Source: Symbiodinium kawagutii
Taxonomy: Eukaryota > Sar > Dinophyceae > Suessiales > Symbiodiniaceae
Length of the DNA stretch: 64,000 nucleotides
Direction: 5' to 3'
Assembly (NCBI GenBank): GCA_009767595.1
Contig: VSDK01013331.1
Coordinates: 48,743 to 112,742, forward strand
Position 1 is the stretch's first letter. Each line of letters starts with the position of its first letter. The translations under genes were made by a program, and so were the position numbers. Positions 28,270 to 40,580 of this stretch are shown here, piece by piece. The notes beneath the pieces are model-generated. The model saw only the letters and a program-made list of their open reading frames with translations, searched no databases and had not been told where the DNA came from.

Positions 28270-28393
28270 GGATGTCACTGCAACCCTTGCGCAGCCCACG
28301 GAAATCAGCTCCTCTTCATCCACAGCAGAAGCTGCCATTGCAATGCAACGACGCGCCAATGATTCGAGTCGTTCAGTCGGGTACACAGCCTAG
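28270..28393 (+). CDS. C-terminal exon following 28135-28220
   Basis: After a 49-bp intron ending TTTCAATAG, the first G completes TGG (Trp). The frame continues DVTATLAQPTEISSSSSTAE then AAIAMQRRANDSSRSVGYTA and ends in TAG. Joined, the two exons give at least 69 continuous codons with no stop, and the phase is right without adjustment. It is a Ser/Ala-rich tail of unknown function. Confidence 0.65.
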
Positions 28394-28554
28394 CCTCGTG
28401 ATCACTGGTGACCCATGGCCCCTCGTGGCTCCGAAACTGTTCTGCCCAAGTTCTGCCCAATGTTATGCCGCCCACGACGCCGCCTGGTTAAGTAAAAAGG
28501 CTGCGGAGGTAACACCCAAGCCATGGGATCCAGTGCCACAACGCAGGTTCGAAT

Positions 28555-28748
28555 TCGCCAGGGACTGGGGTACCCCAAAGTGATGGTTGGTCGATGAATG
28601 GTTAGCAGTGCTTATTAACAGAGGGATGATCAGCAATGATAGGGGATATACAAATTAGAATGGATGGTTGATCAATGTTTATTTCTATGGTGAGGATAAA
28701 GGATGATGACTGGGGGGTCCCCTATGACTTGAGAGAACCACCATGACA
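28555..28748 (+). repeat. interspersed inverted-repeat element, family B
   Basis: GGGACTGGGGTACCCCAAAG, TATGGTGAGGATAAAGGATG and CCCCTATGACTTGAGAGAAC then CACCATG. 28750-29060 has no supported gene. Confidence 0.7.
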
Positions 28749-28952
28749 AAAGCAATTTGAATCAATGAATCACACTGCGAACCGCCATGGGGTCTTCCAT
28801 TCATGCCATTGTCGAAGCTCTTGTCTTATACTCCAAATGGCCCAACCGCTCAAACACTGCAATGCCACATCAGGACAGAGGCGACCATGCAATTTTAACG
28901 GAACGTTGCAACCTTTCGAGACGTGATATCTATATGTGATAAACCTATATGT

Positions 28953-28998
28953 CTATGCGATGTCTATGCGATGTCTATGCGATATCTATGCAATATCT
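28953..28998. repeat. GTCTATGCGAT 11-bp tandem
   Basis: Four imperfect copies of (T)GTCTATGCGAT. Confidence 0.85.
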
Positions 28999-29063
28999 TG
29001 TGATCTGTTGCATCAAAACTCCTCCATCACCGAAAGTATCATCCCTCCACTCCACACCTTTCC

Positions 29064-31985
29064 TTATCCATGCTGGGCCCCGTACAGAGAGGGCGAAGGT
29101 CCCGGGTGAAGAAGGTCCAAGGCCAACGGAAAAAATCCCATGCAGACAGAGCCATAGATCGAGGGTGGAAGCCCCAGACGTGCAAAGCTACGTGACAACG
29201 GCAACAAGTCGATGCTGAGAAAGTCTGAAGCCAACGGTGCCGAATCAAGCTGAGACAAGCCATAAACCGATAGAACCAGTTCGAGGTGCACGAAGCTTTG
29301 CAAGGATGGGCTCAATCCCATGGACACGAAGTCACAAGTCAACAGGAGAGGGTCCAAACACGCCACTCCGTAGAGAGACAGCAGGGACTCCAATCTGGCA
29401 GAACCATGCAGCAAGGGCGAAAATTCCAAAGCCACAGGGTCCAAAACCAACGGCAAACTGTCCAGCTTCATCATGCCATAGAGTAGCACAGGAGACCCAG
29501 CATGCACAAACCTTTTAGGCAAAGGAGTTGACTCCAAAAGGGCAAGGTCCAAGACCGGCAAGAAGCTGTCTGGACTCGACATGCCGTAAGGTGACAAGGG
29601 GAAACCCAAACGAGCGAAGGAGTGCAACGAGATCGAAGGGTCTATCTGAGCAAGATCCAATGTGAACAAGGATGGGCCCAATTTGGTCATGCCGTAGATG
29701 GGAGTCAAGGAACCGCAGCACAAGGACGTTTGTGGTAACAAGCTGAAGCCTAAAGTCACATAGTCCGAGGTTGACACTGACGGTCCAGGTCGCGAAAGTC
29801 CGAAAGTGGAGGTGGATGGATCAAAGCAAACACACGAGCGCGAGAACGACAGAAATCCCATGTGGATGTAATCAAGGACCAAAGATAGGAGTTCAAGGCA
29901 ACTCATGCCATACGCCAACAGGACAGGGCCCAGTCTCGCAAAGCCGCGCAGTAACATGCATGGACCAAGAGAGATGTAGTCCAACACAAGCACCGCCAAG
30001 TCCAGCTTGAGCATACCGAAAGGCGACATAGAGAATCCAACTCGCACGAAGGATCTGGTCAACAAAAGTAACCCAATTTGAACGTGATCCGACACAAAAA
30101 GTAGCAAGTCCAACCTGTTAATTCCATAAATGAGCGAAGCCAGACCCAAGCAGGCCATGGATCTCGGGGAAATGAAGCTACCTGAATGAGCAAAGTCCGA
30201 GACCAACAGAATGGACTCTAGGCGCACCAGTCCATATACGAACAACAAAGGGTCAGTCCTCATGAAGCCGTGCAGCAACAAGCTCGAACCTGAGTGCACA
30301 AAGTCAAGTGCTGACAGCGAAGGGCCGGGCCAAGTCAAGCCATAGACCAGCATGCCACCACCAAGTTGCGCATGGCCCTGTGATGAAAGTGGAAAATCGA
30401 AGGTGATGTGATCCAATGCTGACAGTGGTGGCTCTACGCGTGCTAGGCCGTACATGGACAACAACAAATCCAACCAGCCGGGCGCATGCAGTGGCAATGA
30501 GAAGCCTGAATGAACAAAATCCAAAACCAGCAAGAATGAGTCTGAGCGCACTAAGCCATACACAAAGGGTGCAAAGTCACAGCAGGCAAGCGTCTTCAGA
30601 GGTGAAAGTGACTCAAGATGTACGAAGTCCAAAATCAAAGGTGAAGATCCGGTCCAAGAGACCCCATAGATCAACAAGAGCGATTCGATGTGGAGGAGGC
30701 TCCTGAGTGGCAGATCGGAGTCTGGTTGTAAGAAATCTAACACCAGGAGCAAGGGGTCCAGTTGCGACATTCCATAGACCAGCAACAAGGAGTCCACACG
30801 ACAAGAGCCATGCAACAAGAGCGACAGTTCCAAGTGGAAAAGGTCCGGAAGCGACGCAAAGGGTCCCAAGCGAACCACGCCAAAGATCAGCATCAAAGGA
30901 CCCAAGTGGGCAAAGGATTGTGATGGTGAAGAGAATCCCAAACTTGCAAGGTCCAACACCAACATGCTGAAGCCAATTCTGCCCAGGCCATAGGCTGGCG
31001 AAGTTGACCCCAAGTGACAGGATGATCGGAGCAACAAGAACAAGTCGATAGAGACGTGATCCAGCACTGACGAAGCCAAGCCTGAGCAACACATGCCAAA
31101 GGGCAATGTGAACGAGCCAAGTCTCACAGAGCTTTGGGCTGGAAGCAAAGAGCCCAAGTGAAACAAGTCCAAGGCCAACGAGCTGAAGTCGGTGCGGGTC
31201 AGTCCATAGACCGAAATCAAAGAGCCTGCGCGAATGAAGGATCGCAACAACGGGGACAAGTCCGAGTGCACAAAATCCGACACCGGCGGCGAAAAGTCCA
31301 GCCTCACTAATCCAAGAGCCAGCGACGAGAATCCAGGCTGCAGAGGGCTTCGAAGCGACGAAGTCAGCTCCAGATGGATGTAATCCAAGACCGAAAACAA
31401 CGGTGCCAAGCGAGTCATGCCATACAACGGCAGGGCTAGACCGGGTCGGCAAAGACCTTGGATCAACAAGGAACTGTCCATCACACCATAGTCGAGAATG
31501 GACATGGACAAACCTAAGCAGGTCATTCCAGACGCAGGCATTACACTTCCAGGATGCAGAAAGGTGCGCAAGGGCAGAAGGAACTCAGGATGAACCAAGT
31601 CGACGACCGACAAACACAGATCGACTCGAGAAATGCCATAAAGCGACGGAACGAATCCGATTTGGCAAAATGTTTGGAGGGAAGGTGGAGAGCCGAGAGC
31701 AAAGACGTCAGGTGTCGACAACGGTGGGTCCAAGCAACTCAAGCCGTAGACGGATGTTGAACTGTCGGGCCTTGTAAAACCTTGGAGCGACAACAAGAAA
31801 CCCACGTGCACGTAGTCGGTGGTGGGCAGCATTGAATCCAATCTGGCCAGGGCGTAGATCAACAGGAGGCTGCCGAGGCAAGCAAAGTGATGCAAAGATG
31901 AGGAGAAACCAAAAAACGTGAGGTCCGAAACCAGAAGCGCCAGGCCAACTCAAGCCAATCCAAAGGTAGATGACAAGCTTCCAAG
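29064..31985 (-). CDS. longest open segment of array A, dodecapeptide-repeat ORF
   Basis: An uninterrupted reading frame of about 973 codons runs from just after the TGA at 31986 to the TAA at 29064. It consists of about 27 copies of the 36-residue super-repeat plus a short tail. Each super-repeat has invariant-type positions Y-G, L-D, H-L-G-S and R-S-F at 12-residue spacing. Leu, Ser and Gly dominate, with Pro and Asp at fixed places. The regular 12-residue hydrophobic period could form a solenoid or fibrous structure, but this is speculation. No signal peptide or other domain is visible. It is listed separately because it ends outside the repeat and lacks internal stops, so it is the part most likely to be translated. 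Confidence 0.35.
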
Positions 31986-34900
31986 TCATGCGAAAGCATG
32001 CATTGATGATGGCAGGTCCATGTTGCTGAGATCTAACAATGACAAGAACAAGTCCAAGCAGGTCAATCCATAAATCAACAAGCTGGAACCTGGTTGACAA
32101 AAGCTTCGCATCAACAGAGAAGAGTCAGGATGAAGAGAGTCCAGGGTCGAAGGAGCTGATTCTGTACACACCAAACCAAAGACCAACAGAAGTGACCCTA
32201 CATGACAAAAACTGTGTAATGATGGGCTGAGGTCGATTTGGAGAAAGTCCAAGGCCAACAAAGTGAAGCCCGGTCGACTCATGCCATAGATCAACAGTAC
32301 AAAGCCAGCTCGATTGTAGCTGTGGAGCGACAGGGCTGGATTGAAGTGCACGAGGTCCAAAATTGACGGACTCAAACCCGGACATGTCATGCCATAAATG
32401 GGCGCGAAGCTGTCAGAACGGCCAAGGCTTTGAATTAACAAGGAAGAGCCCAAGTGAATGAAATCAAGGATCGAGATATTGAGTTCGAGCCTCATGATGC
32501 CATAAGTTGACAAGGAAGATTCTGGGTAGGTAAAGGAATGTGCGAACAAAGTGGATCCCAAGTGCATAGGGTCTGGCACTAGCATGATCAAGTCCACCCT
32601 GGCTAGGCCATATACTGGAAGCAAGAAGCCAGCCCGTGTAGACGTTTTGAGCGACAGAGGACTTCCAGAATGAGCAGAATCCAAAAGTGGCAAACTGAGT
32701 TCAAGACACATGACGCCATATGCCGACATGGCGCCATCTGTTCGAGAAGATCCTCTCATTGACAGCATGAAATCCAGCTGAACAAGGTCCAAGACCAAAG
32801 CCACAGAGTCACAGCGTGCTAGACCATATGCAAACATTGGAAAGCCCAGCTGGATGGAAGCTTGCGAAGGGGTTGGACTCCCCAAGTGCGCATGGTCTAA
32901 GACCAACAGTGGAAAGTCAAGCCTGGCGAAGCCATAAACAGGTAAGGCAAAACCCAGGTGCAGGAGGGACTTCAATGACAGAGCCGAGTCAAAGGCCAAG
33001 TGATCCAGAATCAAAGAGGAAGGACCTAGTCATGCCAGACCATAGACAGGCAAACTCAGTCCAGTACATGCATACGTCTTCAAGGATGGTGCTGAGTCCA
33101 TGCAAATGTGATCAGGCACTGAAAGTAAGAGTTCGGTTCTGGACATGCCATAGGTTGGCATCATGCTTCCTGGTCAGGCAAAGCTCCTCGTGGAAAATGT
33201 ACTCGCAAGATTCAAGAAATCCAAAGTCGATGACAAGAAGCCTATGCGTGAACAACCATAGGGTAGAAGCGCAAGTCCCAATCGCGAAGATCCCCTCAGA
33301 AACACCAAGGATTCTGTATGCAAGGGATCCAAAACCAGCGTCGAGAAATTCAAGCACACCAAACCATAAATCAGCGACGAGAAATCTGGTCACGAAAAGG
33401 TTCTTACCAGCAGTGTAGATCCCGTGGTCAAGAGGTCCAACATGAACGGGCAGAAATCTGCACGTGTCATGCCATACGAAGACGCCAAACTGCCAATCCG
33501 CGCCATTCCTTGCAACAAGACTGAGCTGCCGAGTGCTTGAAAGTCAGCTGTGAACAGCAAGAACTCCAACCAGGCAATGCCAGAGACAAAGGTTGAAAAA
33601 TCCAAACAAGCGAAGGATTGTGGGAACATCACAGGATCAAGGTGAATGTGGTCTGGCAACAATGGTGAGAAGTCTGACCGAGACAAGCCCCACGCCAAGA
33701 TGGAGGAGCCGATTTGAGCATAAGATCTCAAAGACAAGATGCTTGCCAAGCTGAAATGATCCAAAACAAAGGAGGGAAAGCCGAGGCAAGAGATACCAAA
33801 GACAAACAATGGAAGGTCGATGCAAGTGAATCGTTGCGATGGCAAAGACAAACCCAACTGAACGAAGTCTAAGACCAACATGCTCAAGCCGAGCTTTGCT
33901 ACTCCATAAGCAGATAAGAACGGCTCTGTTCAGAGGGGACTTTTCATTGAAATCAAAGGGCCCAAGTGTACGATGTCCAGAACCAACAGTATCAAGTCTG
34001 ACCGCTGCATACCATACACAGGCAGCAAAAAACTGAAGCGCATAGAGCTTTGCGAAGAAAGCAGCAGGCCAAGCAGTGCAAAATCGATGACCAACGAGAT
34101 GAGTTCCAATCTCGCCATGCCATAGATCAACAATCCAGAATCAAAGCAATGGGAGCTGTGTGTCAATAACGGCAGTTCGACATGAATGGGATCCAGCACC
34201 AACAGCATCAACCCAGGTCTTGTGAAGCCAAATACCGACATGGCCAGCTCTAAGTGCACATAGGCTCGTGATGACAAACTGAATCCCAGGTTGATAAGAT
34301 CCGAGATGAACGAAAACGACTCAGTGCACGCCATTCCGTAAGTGGACAAAGGCAAATCCATTTGACAGTGATACCTGGGCAACAAAGCGAATCCAAAGTG
34401 GGCAGGGTCCAGTACTGGCAGCATGGAATCTAAGCATGACAGGCCATAAGCCAACGTCAATGGGTCCAAACGGCACAGGCCCTTTGTAGACATTGTGCTT
34501 CCCAAGTGCATGAAGTCTAGGACCAACAAGAAGAAAGCCATTCTTGACATGCCATATGCAAACACTGCGAAATCGAGCTAGGCAGAGCTATGTGGGAACA
34601 AGGTGCTGTCAAAGGTCATATGATCCAACAGCAACAGGAAGGATCCTGGTTTACAGCAGCCGAAGGCCAACGATGCTGAACCCAGTCGAACAGATGACCT
34701 GGAGGAAAGCACCAATTCCAACTGCAAGAAATCCAAGGCCAACGAGCCCAAGTCCAATCAAGCTATACTGAAGACCAATGAAATGGGATCAGATCTTCCG
34801 AGACTTTGCAGGAGCGAGGTCAAGCCCAGTTGTACCCAATCTGACGCCAACAAGGGTGACTCCAAACGCGAGAGGCCGTAGACGGGCAATGAACTGCCCA

Positions 34901-37900
34901 TGCGACAAGATCCCTGCGATGAAGGCGATGAGTCAGACAAGGCATGGTCAGTAGACAAAAGTAGCAATCCTAACCTCACCATGCCAAAGACCAACGAAAG
35001 CAAACCCAAACATGCAAGGCTGTGCAGCAGTAGAAATGGTTCCATGTTCACCATGTCAAGCACTAAGGGGCTCAAGTCCAGGCGGCTCAGGCCAAACACA
35101 GGCATGATGAAGCCGAAGTGAATGTGGCTTCGCGACAATAGGAGCAAGTCCATCTGCGCATGGTCCAACGCCAGCAGCGGGAGTTCCAATTGCATCATGC
35201 CATAGACCGACAACGCTGAGCCCAAACAGAAAGCATATCGCGACAGCAGCGCAGGGTCCGTGTGGATGAAATCTAGGACCAAGGTTGGGAATTCCAAACG
35301 TGTGAGGCCATAAATGGGCAGACTGAGTCCCAGCTGCGCGGGGCTCCTTGAGGATAATGAAGGGCCAATCTTGATGAAATCCAAAACCGACAAGGCCAAT
35401 TCCAGACGTGCCATGCCGTAGACCAACAACAAGCTGCCACAACGTGCATAAAAGCGCGGCAACATTGGCAATCCCAGATTTAGAAGGTCCAGTGTAGACA
35501 CCATGAGACCCAACCACGTGAGACCATAGACCGACGTTGCCAGACCGAGACAGGCATGATATTGCAAGAACGTTGGAAAGCCCGTGTGCATAGAATCCAA
35601 CACAGACATGCTGGAGCACAGGATATTGATTCCATAGACCAACGACAAGGAGTCAAAGTAGCAGAAGCCTCTCGTGGACGACATGAGACCAGGATGCAAA
35701 AGATCCACAACAAAGAGTGGAAAGTCCAAGCAAGTCATTCCATAGACCGACGAATCACCATCTGAACAGCCTAGGCTTCGTAAGAACAGAGTTGAGCCAA
35801 GCATGAAGAAGTCCAAGGCAAATGTGGAGAAACCCAATCTGGTCATTCCAAAGGCCAACATCGCAAAGCCGAAACGGACAAGGCTGCGTAAGAACACGTT
35901 CAAGTCGAAACTCACAGGATCCAACACAAACATGGACGGTTCCAACCAGCTTAGTCCGAAGGCCAACATCGACAATCCAAGCTGCACATATGACCTGACC
36001 AACAATAAGGACCCGAATTCAACGCAATCCAACACCAACAGAAACAGCTCCAGGAAAGACATCCCAAAAACAAGCGATGTCAAATCAACACGTAAGGAGG
36101 ATTGCAACAGCGTTGGCGAGCCAAGTGAAGCCATGTCCAGCACCAATGATGTAGGCCCCAGCCTGGCCAAGCCATAGGCTGATGGCGAGAAGTCGAGTTA
36201 TGCGAGGTTCTGTGGTGGCAACGGGGAACCCAGCTGGATCAGGTCCAAGGTTAGCAATGCAGAGTCCATCCTCATCATGCCATAAGCTGATGATATGAAG
36301 CCAAGATGGGCAAGAGTTCTCGATGACAATGCAGAGCCACAATTGATGTGATCAGGTGTTGGCAGAGGAGAATCAGGGCAACACATGCCAAAGACGGACG
36401 AGATCAAATCGGTGCGTACGAAGCTGCGAAGGCTCAAAGAACTTGAGAGCTGAACGAGGTCCAAGATCGACAGTGACAAATCCGAGCATGCCATGCCATA
36501 GGCAGAAATCAGTAGGTCAGATCAGACCGTGCTTTGTGATGAAGTCATGCTTTCTGTGTGGAGGAAGTCCAAAACCAACAAAACGAGGCCGGGACAGGTC
36601 ATTCCAAAGACGGACAGCTTGGGGTCAGCTGTAAACATGCCACGTGAAAACAGCAAGAGACCAGGCTCAAAGAGATCTAGCACTGACAGGAAGCTGTCCA
36701 ATGTTGAGAGTCCATAGGTGGACATTGACAATTCAAGTCAAGAGAAGCCACGCAGCGACAAGCTCGATCCAAGAACGGGATGATCCGAGATGAACAGTGA
36801 CAACTCTAAGCATGCGCATCCGTAAACTAAGGAGGTCGGTTCCACTCAGATGAGGCTTCTTGGGAATGGAGCGAAGTCCAATTGGAGGAAGTCCAAGACG
36901 AACAGCAACAAGTTCAGTTTCATAACGCCATAGATGGACGCCCCCGGATCAGATCGAAGGAATGACCTGAGCAACGTTGAGCTTTCTAAGTTCACAAGGT
37001 CCACGGCCGATGTGAAAGAACCCAAACGAGACATGCCATAGGCAGGAAGCAAAGAACCAAAGGTCACGAAGCTTCGAAGTAAGAGCGAACTCGTGAGTGT
37101 GACGCGATCCAACGAAAACATCGAGCAGTCCAAGCACGCCACGCCAAAAGCCAGAAGAAGGAAACCCATACGACAGAAGGATTGTGTAGAAACCTGGGGG
37201 CCAAAGTGCAGGTGATCCAACTGTAAAAGCGACAGTCCTAAACAGGACATTCCGTAAAGCAACACAATCGAACCTAATCTAAGATAACTGTGCGAGGAAA
37301 GAAAGGATTCCAAGAGAAGAGGGTCCGTCACTGAGATCGAGAATCCTGGACAGGACAGGCCGTAGACCAAAATCACAGATTCCAACCGCAGAAGGCTTTG
37401 CAGAGACAGGGTCAGTCCAGCGTGGATTGCATCAAGGACGGATGGGAAGAGGCCCAATCGCAGCAAACCGTATGCAAAGAGTGAAAGTTCAGCTCGAAGA
37501 GATCTTCGGATAGGCATTGAAAATCCAAACTGCACTAAGTCCAAGATCGATAAAGTGCTTTCAGGGCGAGCAATGCCAAAGACTGACGAGGAAAAGCCAA
37601 GGTGAGTGAAACCTTTCGTAAACATGAAAGATTCAAAGCTAGTAACGTCTGAGACCAGTAATGAGCTTTCTGATCATGTCAGGCCATAGACCAACAAAGC
37701 GCTGTCCATACATGCAAATGATTGCAGTGGCAAGGAAGGACCCAGTGACAAATGATCTGGAATCGACGAGAACGAACCTAGGGTTGTGAGGCCATAGGCC
37801 AAGGGCGCACTTCCGAAGTGCAACATACTTCTCATGAGCATCGCGGAACCGATCTGTAGGAGATCCAAGACTGACGTGGAGGGGTCCAAGCATTGCAAGC

Positions 37901-38218
37901 CAAACATTAGCAAAGGCAGCTCCAGCCGCAAGAAGGACCGCAACAGCAAAAACGATCCCAAGCTCACTGCATCGAGCATCAACAGCAGAAAGCCTGAACG
38001 ACAGATTCCGTACGCCAACGACACCGGCTCCGCGTGAACAAAGGTTCTCACTGGCGAGGCCGAGCCCGTTCCAACAAGATCCAGCACCAGCGAAGACAAC
38101 TCCATGCGGGTCATGTCGAAGACCGAAGTCACCGAGTCGGATCGAGTGAGGCAACGAATGAACAGCGAGGAGGCCAGGTAGGTCAATCCCGGAGCCAACA
38201 TGGGCGGATCCTCAGGCG
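29064..38218 (-). repeat. giant 36-bp coding-type tandem array A (108-bp higher-order repeat)
   Basis: About 254 head-to-tail units of 36 bp. Read on the minus strand each unit is a 12-residue peptide, and three unit types alternate strictly: YGLxRLDSxLLV, LDFVHLGSSLLL and RSFARLGSSLLV (consensus forms). Anchor positions from 29466 to 37674 are all congruent modulo 36, so there is no net indel over 228 units. At least 12 in-frame stops (31986, 33030, 33174, 33390, 33930, 34578, 34758, 36198, 36522, 36738, 36846, 37674; ten TGA, one TAG, one TAA) all fall at the residue after YG-x-x or RS-x-x. The minus frame ends after a short non-repeat tail (AQHG) in TAA at 29064-29066. From memory, unverified, similar Leu/Gly/Ser 12-mer repeats occur in dinoflagellate predicted proteins. 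Whether this is a translated gene, a decayed gene or satellite DNA cannot be settled here. Confidence 0.9.
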
Positions 38219-38271
38219 AAGTGCAGCACCATGCGGCCCCCGTGGTGTGTTGTTGGTGCATTGGCAAGCTG

Positions 38272-38390
38272 GGGGGGTCTGGTTTGCCAGGACTTGGGAA
38301 CCCCAAAATGATGTTTGGTTGAATGATGTTGAATGTTATAAACGGTTCATAAGCTGGATGATGATTGAGGGTATGACTTGAGAAACCACC
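38272..38390 (+). repeat. interspersed inverted-repeat element, family B
   Basis: CCAGGACTTGGGAACCCC, GGTTCATAAGCTGGATGAT and TATGACTTGAGAAACCACCT. Confidence 0.75.
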
Positions 38391-38394
38391 TGTA

Positions 38395-38700
38395 GGTCAC
38401 GATCATCAAATTGATCTGGTTGCGGGTTTCAACCCCTATGAAAAAAATATGAGTCAACCCACCATTTGTCAATAATTAGTAGGGAAAATAAAAAATGTCA
38501 ATCAAACCACCAACCAGCTAGTTGTTTAACCACTATGGTTGCTTAGAAATCCCTATTAGTAGGGAAAATAAAAAAATGTCAATCAAACCATCAACCAGCT
38601 AGTTGTTTAACCACTATGGTTGCTTATGAATCCCTATTATTCACCATTAGTAATGGTCATAACCCATTGAAACCACCAACCAGCTAACCACCAACCAGTG
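38395..38700 (+). repeat. interspersed repeat, family C, tandemly duplicated
   Basis: The segment TAGTAGGGAAAATAAAAAA then TGTCAATCAAACCA, CAACCAGCTAGTTGTTTAAC and CACTATGGTTGCTTA occurs twice in succession, the second copy starting near 38555. AACCACCAACCAG ends follow. Confidence 0.9.
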
Positions 38701-38944
38701 ATCCATTCCCCCATAGCTGTTGATGACTTTACACCTTGACTGCCATCGATGATCAACCGCCGAGCTGGACACTGGGTGTGTTTGCATCAGGGCCGTTGAG
38801 CTATCTGCGGCAAGGTCTTAAGTCATAGGGTGGCTTCTTAAGTCATAGGGCTACCCCCAAATAATAATTTGGTTGATAATGGCTGATAAATCTGATAATG
38901 GTTAATGAAAGGGATAACAACCAACAATAGTGGTGAAACGACTA

Positions 38945-39058
38945 TAAATGGTGGTTCCTTCAGTCATAGGGGTACCCCCAAATCATCCAAGTCATCAACC
39001 ATTTATAGTGATAAACAACCCATAACTTGGGGGTACCCGAATTGGGCTTGAGAAACGA
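38945..39058 (+). repeat. interspersed element, family B
   Basis: ATGGTGGTTCCTTCAGTCAT, AGGGGTACCCCCAAATCATC, ACCATTTATAGTGATAAAC and GGGCTTGAGAAACGAC. Confidence 0.85.
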
Positions 39059-39499
39059 CAAAGACTATCTGTGCATTGCCACGAGTTGTTGTCCCCTGAC
39101 ATGGTCATGAGCGCTGTCTAAATCAAACAAAGTCGTCATCTTCTGAAGAAAAGACGAAGAAAAGCATCCTCACCAGGAATGATGATATAGTAAGATCAGT
39201 TGCATTTGCTGAGTGATTGATAACTGATACACTAAGATCAATCTGCTTCTTTCAGCCTCAGACTTAGTAAAATACCAAGAATCATTGAATGTGCTGAGTG
39301 ACGGGCCTGTCACCAGAAACTGTCAAAAACTGGTGGCAACAAAATCACTGCTACGTGATTGCCCCGAGTAAGGCAGTTTGATACGTATCTGATCCTGCGT
39401 GTGTATAGATCAAAATTCATATGCCCAATCGATTATGATATCATGTCATCATATTCATCTAGTATTTCATGTATCCGTGTGTCTGTCGTGATATCTATT

Positions 39500-39602
39500 T
39501 GGTGGTTTCTGAAAATAGGGGACCCCCCAAATCATCCAGTTTATTGACCATTTAATAAACGCACCATCTTTTGAGGTCCCCTATGGCTTGAGAAACCACC
39601 AT
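39500..39602 (+). repeat. interspersed inverted-repeat element, family B (complete)
   Basis: TGGTGGTTTCTGAAAATAGG, GGACCCCCCAAATCATCCAG, TTGACCATTTAATAAACGC and CTATGGCTTGAGAAACCACC then ATTT. Confidence 0.9.
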
Positions 39603-40580
39603 TTAGCATGTGCGCGTGCCTTCTGGGATGAAGACAACATGGTGAACACAACCACCACCTTCCAGACGCCAAGGCACTAGCACCGCACATCCGTAGAGAA
39701 ACGGCGTGCTGCCCGAGCATGAAAAGCCTTGCAACGATAAGATTGATCCCATCTGAAGGAAATCCAAGAGAGGTGTCAATAGACCTGAACAGCACAAACC
39801 GGAGACTGGCAGCAGAAAGCCTGAGCAACAATGGCTTTGAAGAAACAAGAACAGGCCCATGTTGAAGTGATCCAGAATCAAGGCTGAACTGCATAGACAT
39901 GCCATCCCATAGACCAACAGAATGGAGTCCAGTTGGATGAAGGATTGCAATGGCAGCAGAAGTCCAAGTCTTAAAGAGTCCAGCACTAATAGCACCAGGT
40001 CTGGTCGAGTCATTCCAGAGACCAGCAGCATGAAGCCCAGATGAAGAGAGCTTTGCAAAGGTGAGGCACTGCCCATGTGAACAAAGTCCAATACAGAGAG
40101 GGATTTCCCGGAATTCGCCCTGCCAAATGATGACAGCAGTGAAGCCAAGCAAGTGTAACCTTGAAGAGACACACATGATCCGAAGTGGACAAGGTCCAGC
40201 ACAGGCGACGGAGAACCAGGTCTTGTGAGTCCGTACAGGGAGAACGTGAAGCCTGGCTAGACATGGCTTTGAAGAAAAGAGGACGGGCCAAAGGAGACAA
40301 CATCCAAGGTCAACAACGTGAAATCTAAACAGCCAACTCCATAAGTAAAGATGGAGAGTCCCAGGCGCAAATACGATCTTAGACTCATGGATTCTCCACC
40401 GGCAACAGAATCAAGAGTTAAAAGCATCAAATCTGGCCGCATCGAACCATAGGCAGATGGTGGTGGACCTGAGCAAACGAGGGATCTGAGTGAAGATGAC
40501 AAGTCAGATGAAGTGCAGTCCGAAACAAAGGGAGTCGGATCTGGACGAGACATCCCATAGACGAATAGCAACGAGTCCAG

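Larger units (their letters stand above)
38219..39602. other. spacer between the two 36-bp arrays, built from dispersed elements
   Basis: It contains B elements at 38270-38390, 38945-39058 and 39500-39600, two consecutive C elements at 38395-38700, and AT-rich unique sequence at 39060-39490. No coding exon is supported. The right-hand B element ends exactly at the TAA that closes the reading frame of array B. Confidence 0.7.

Noticed and set aside
28063-28386. Minus ORF of 107 codons with protein-like N-terminal part
   Set aside because: The plus strand gives two exons with consensus splice sites and exact phase over the same bases, so this is treated as a shadow.
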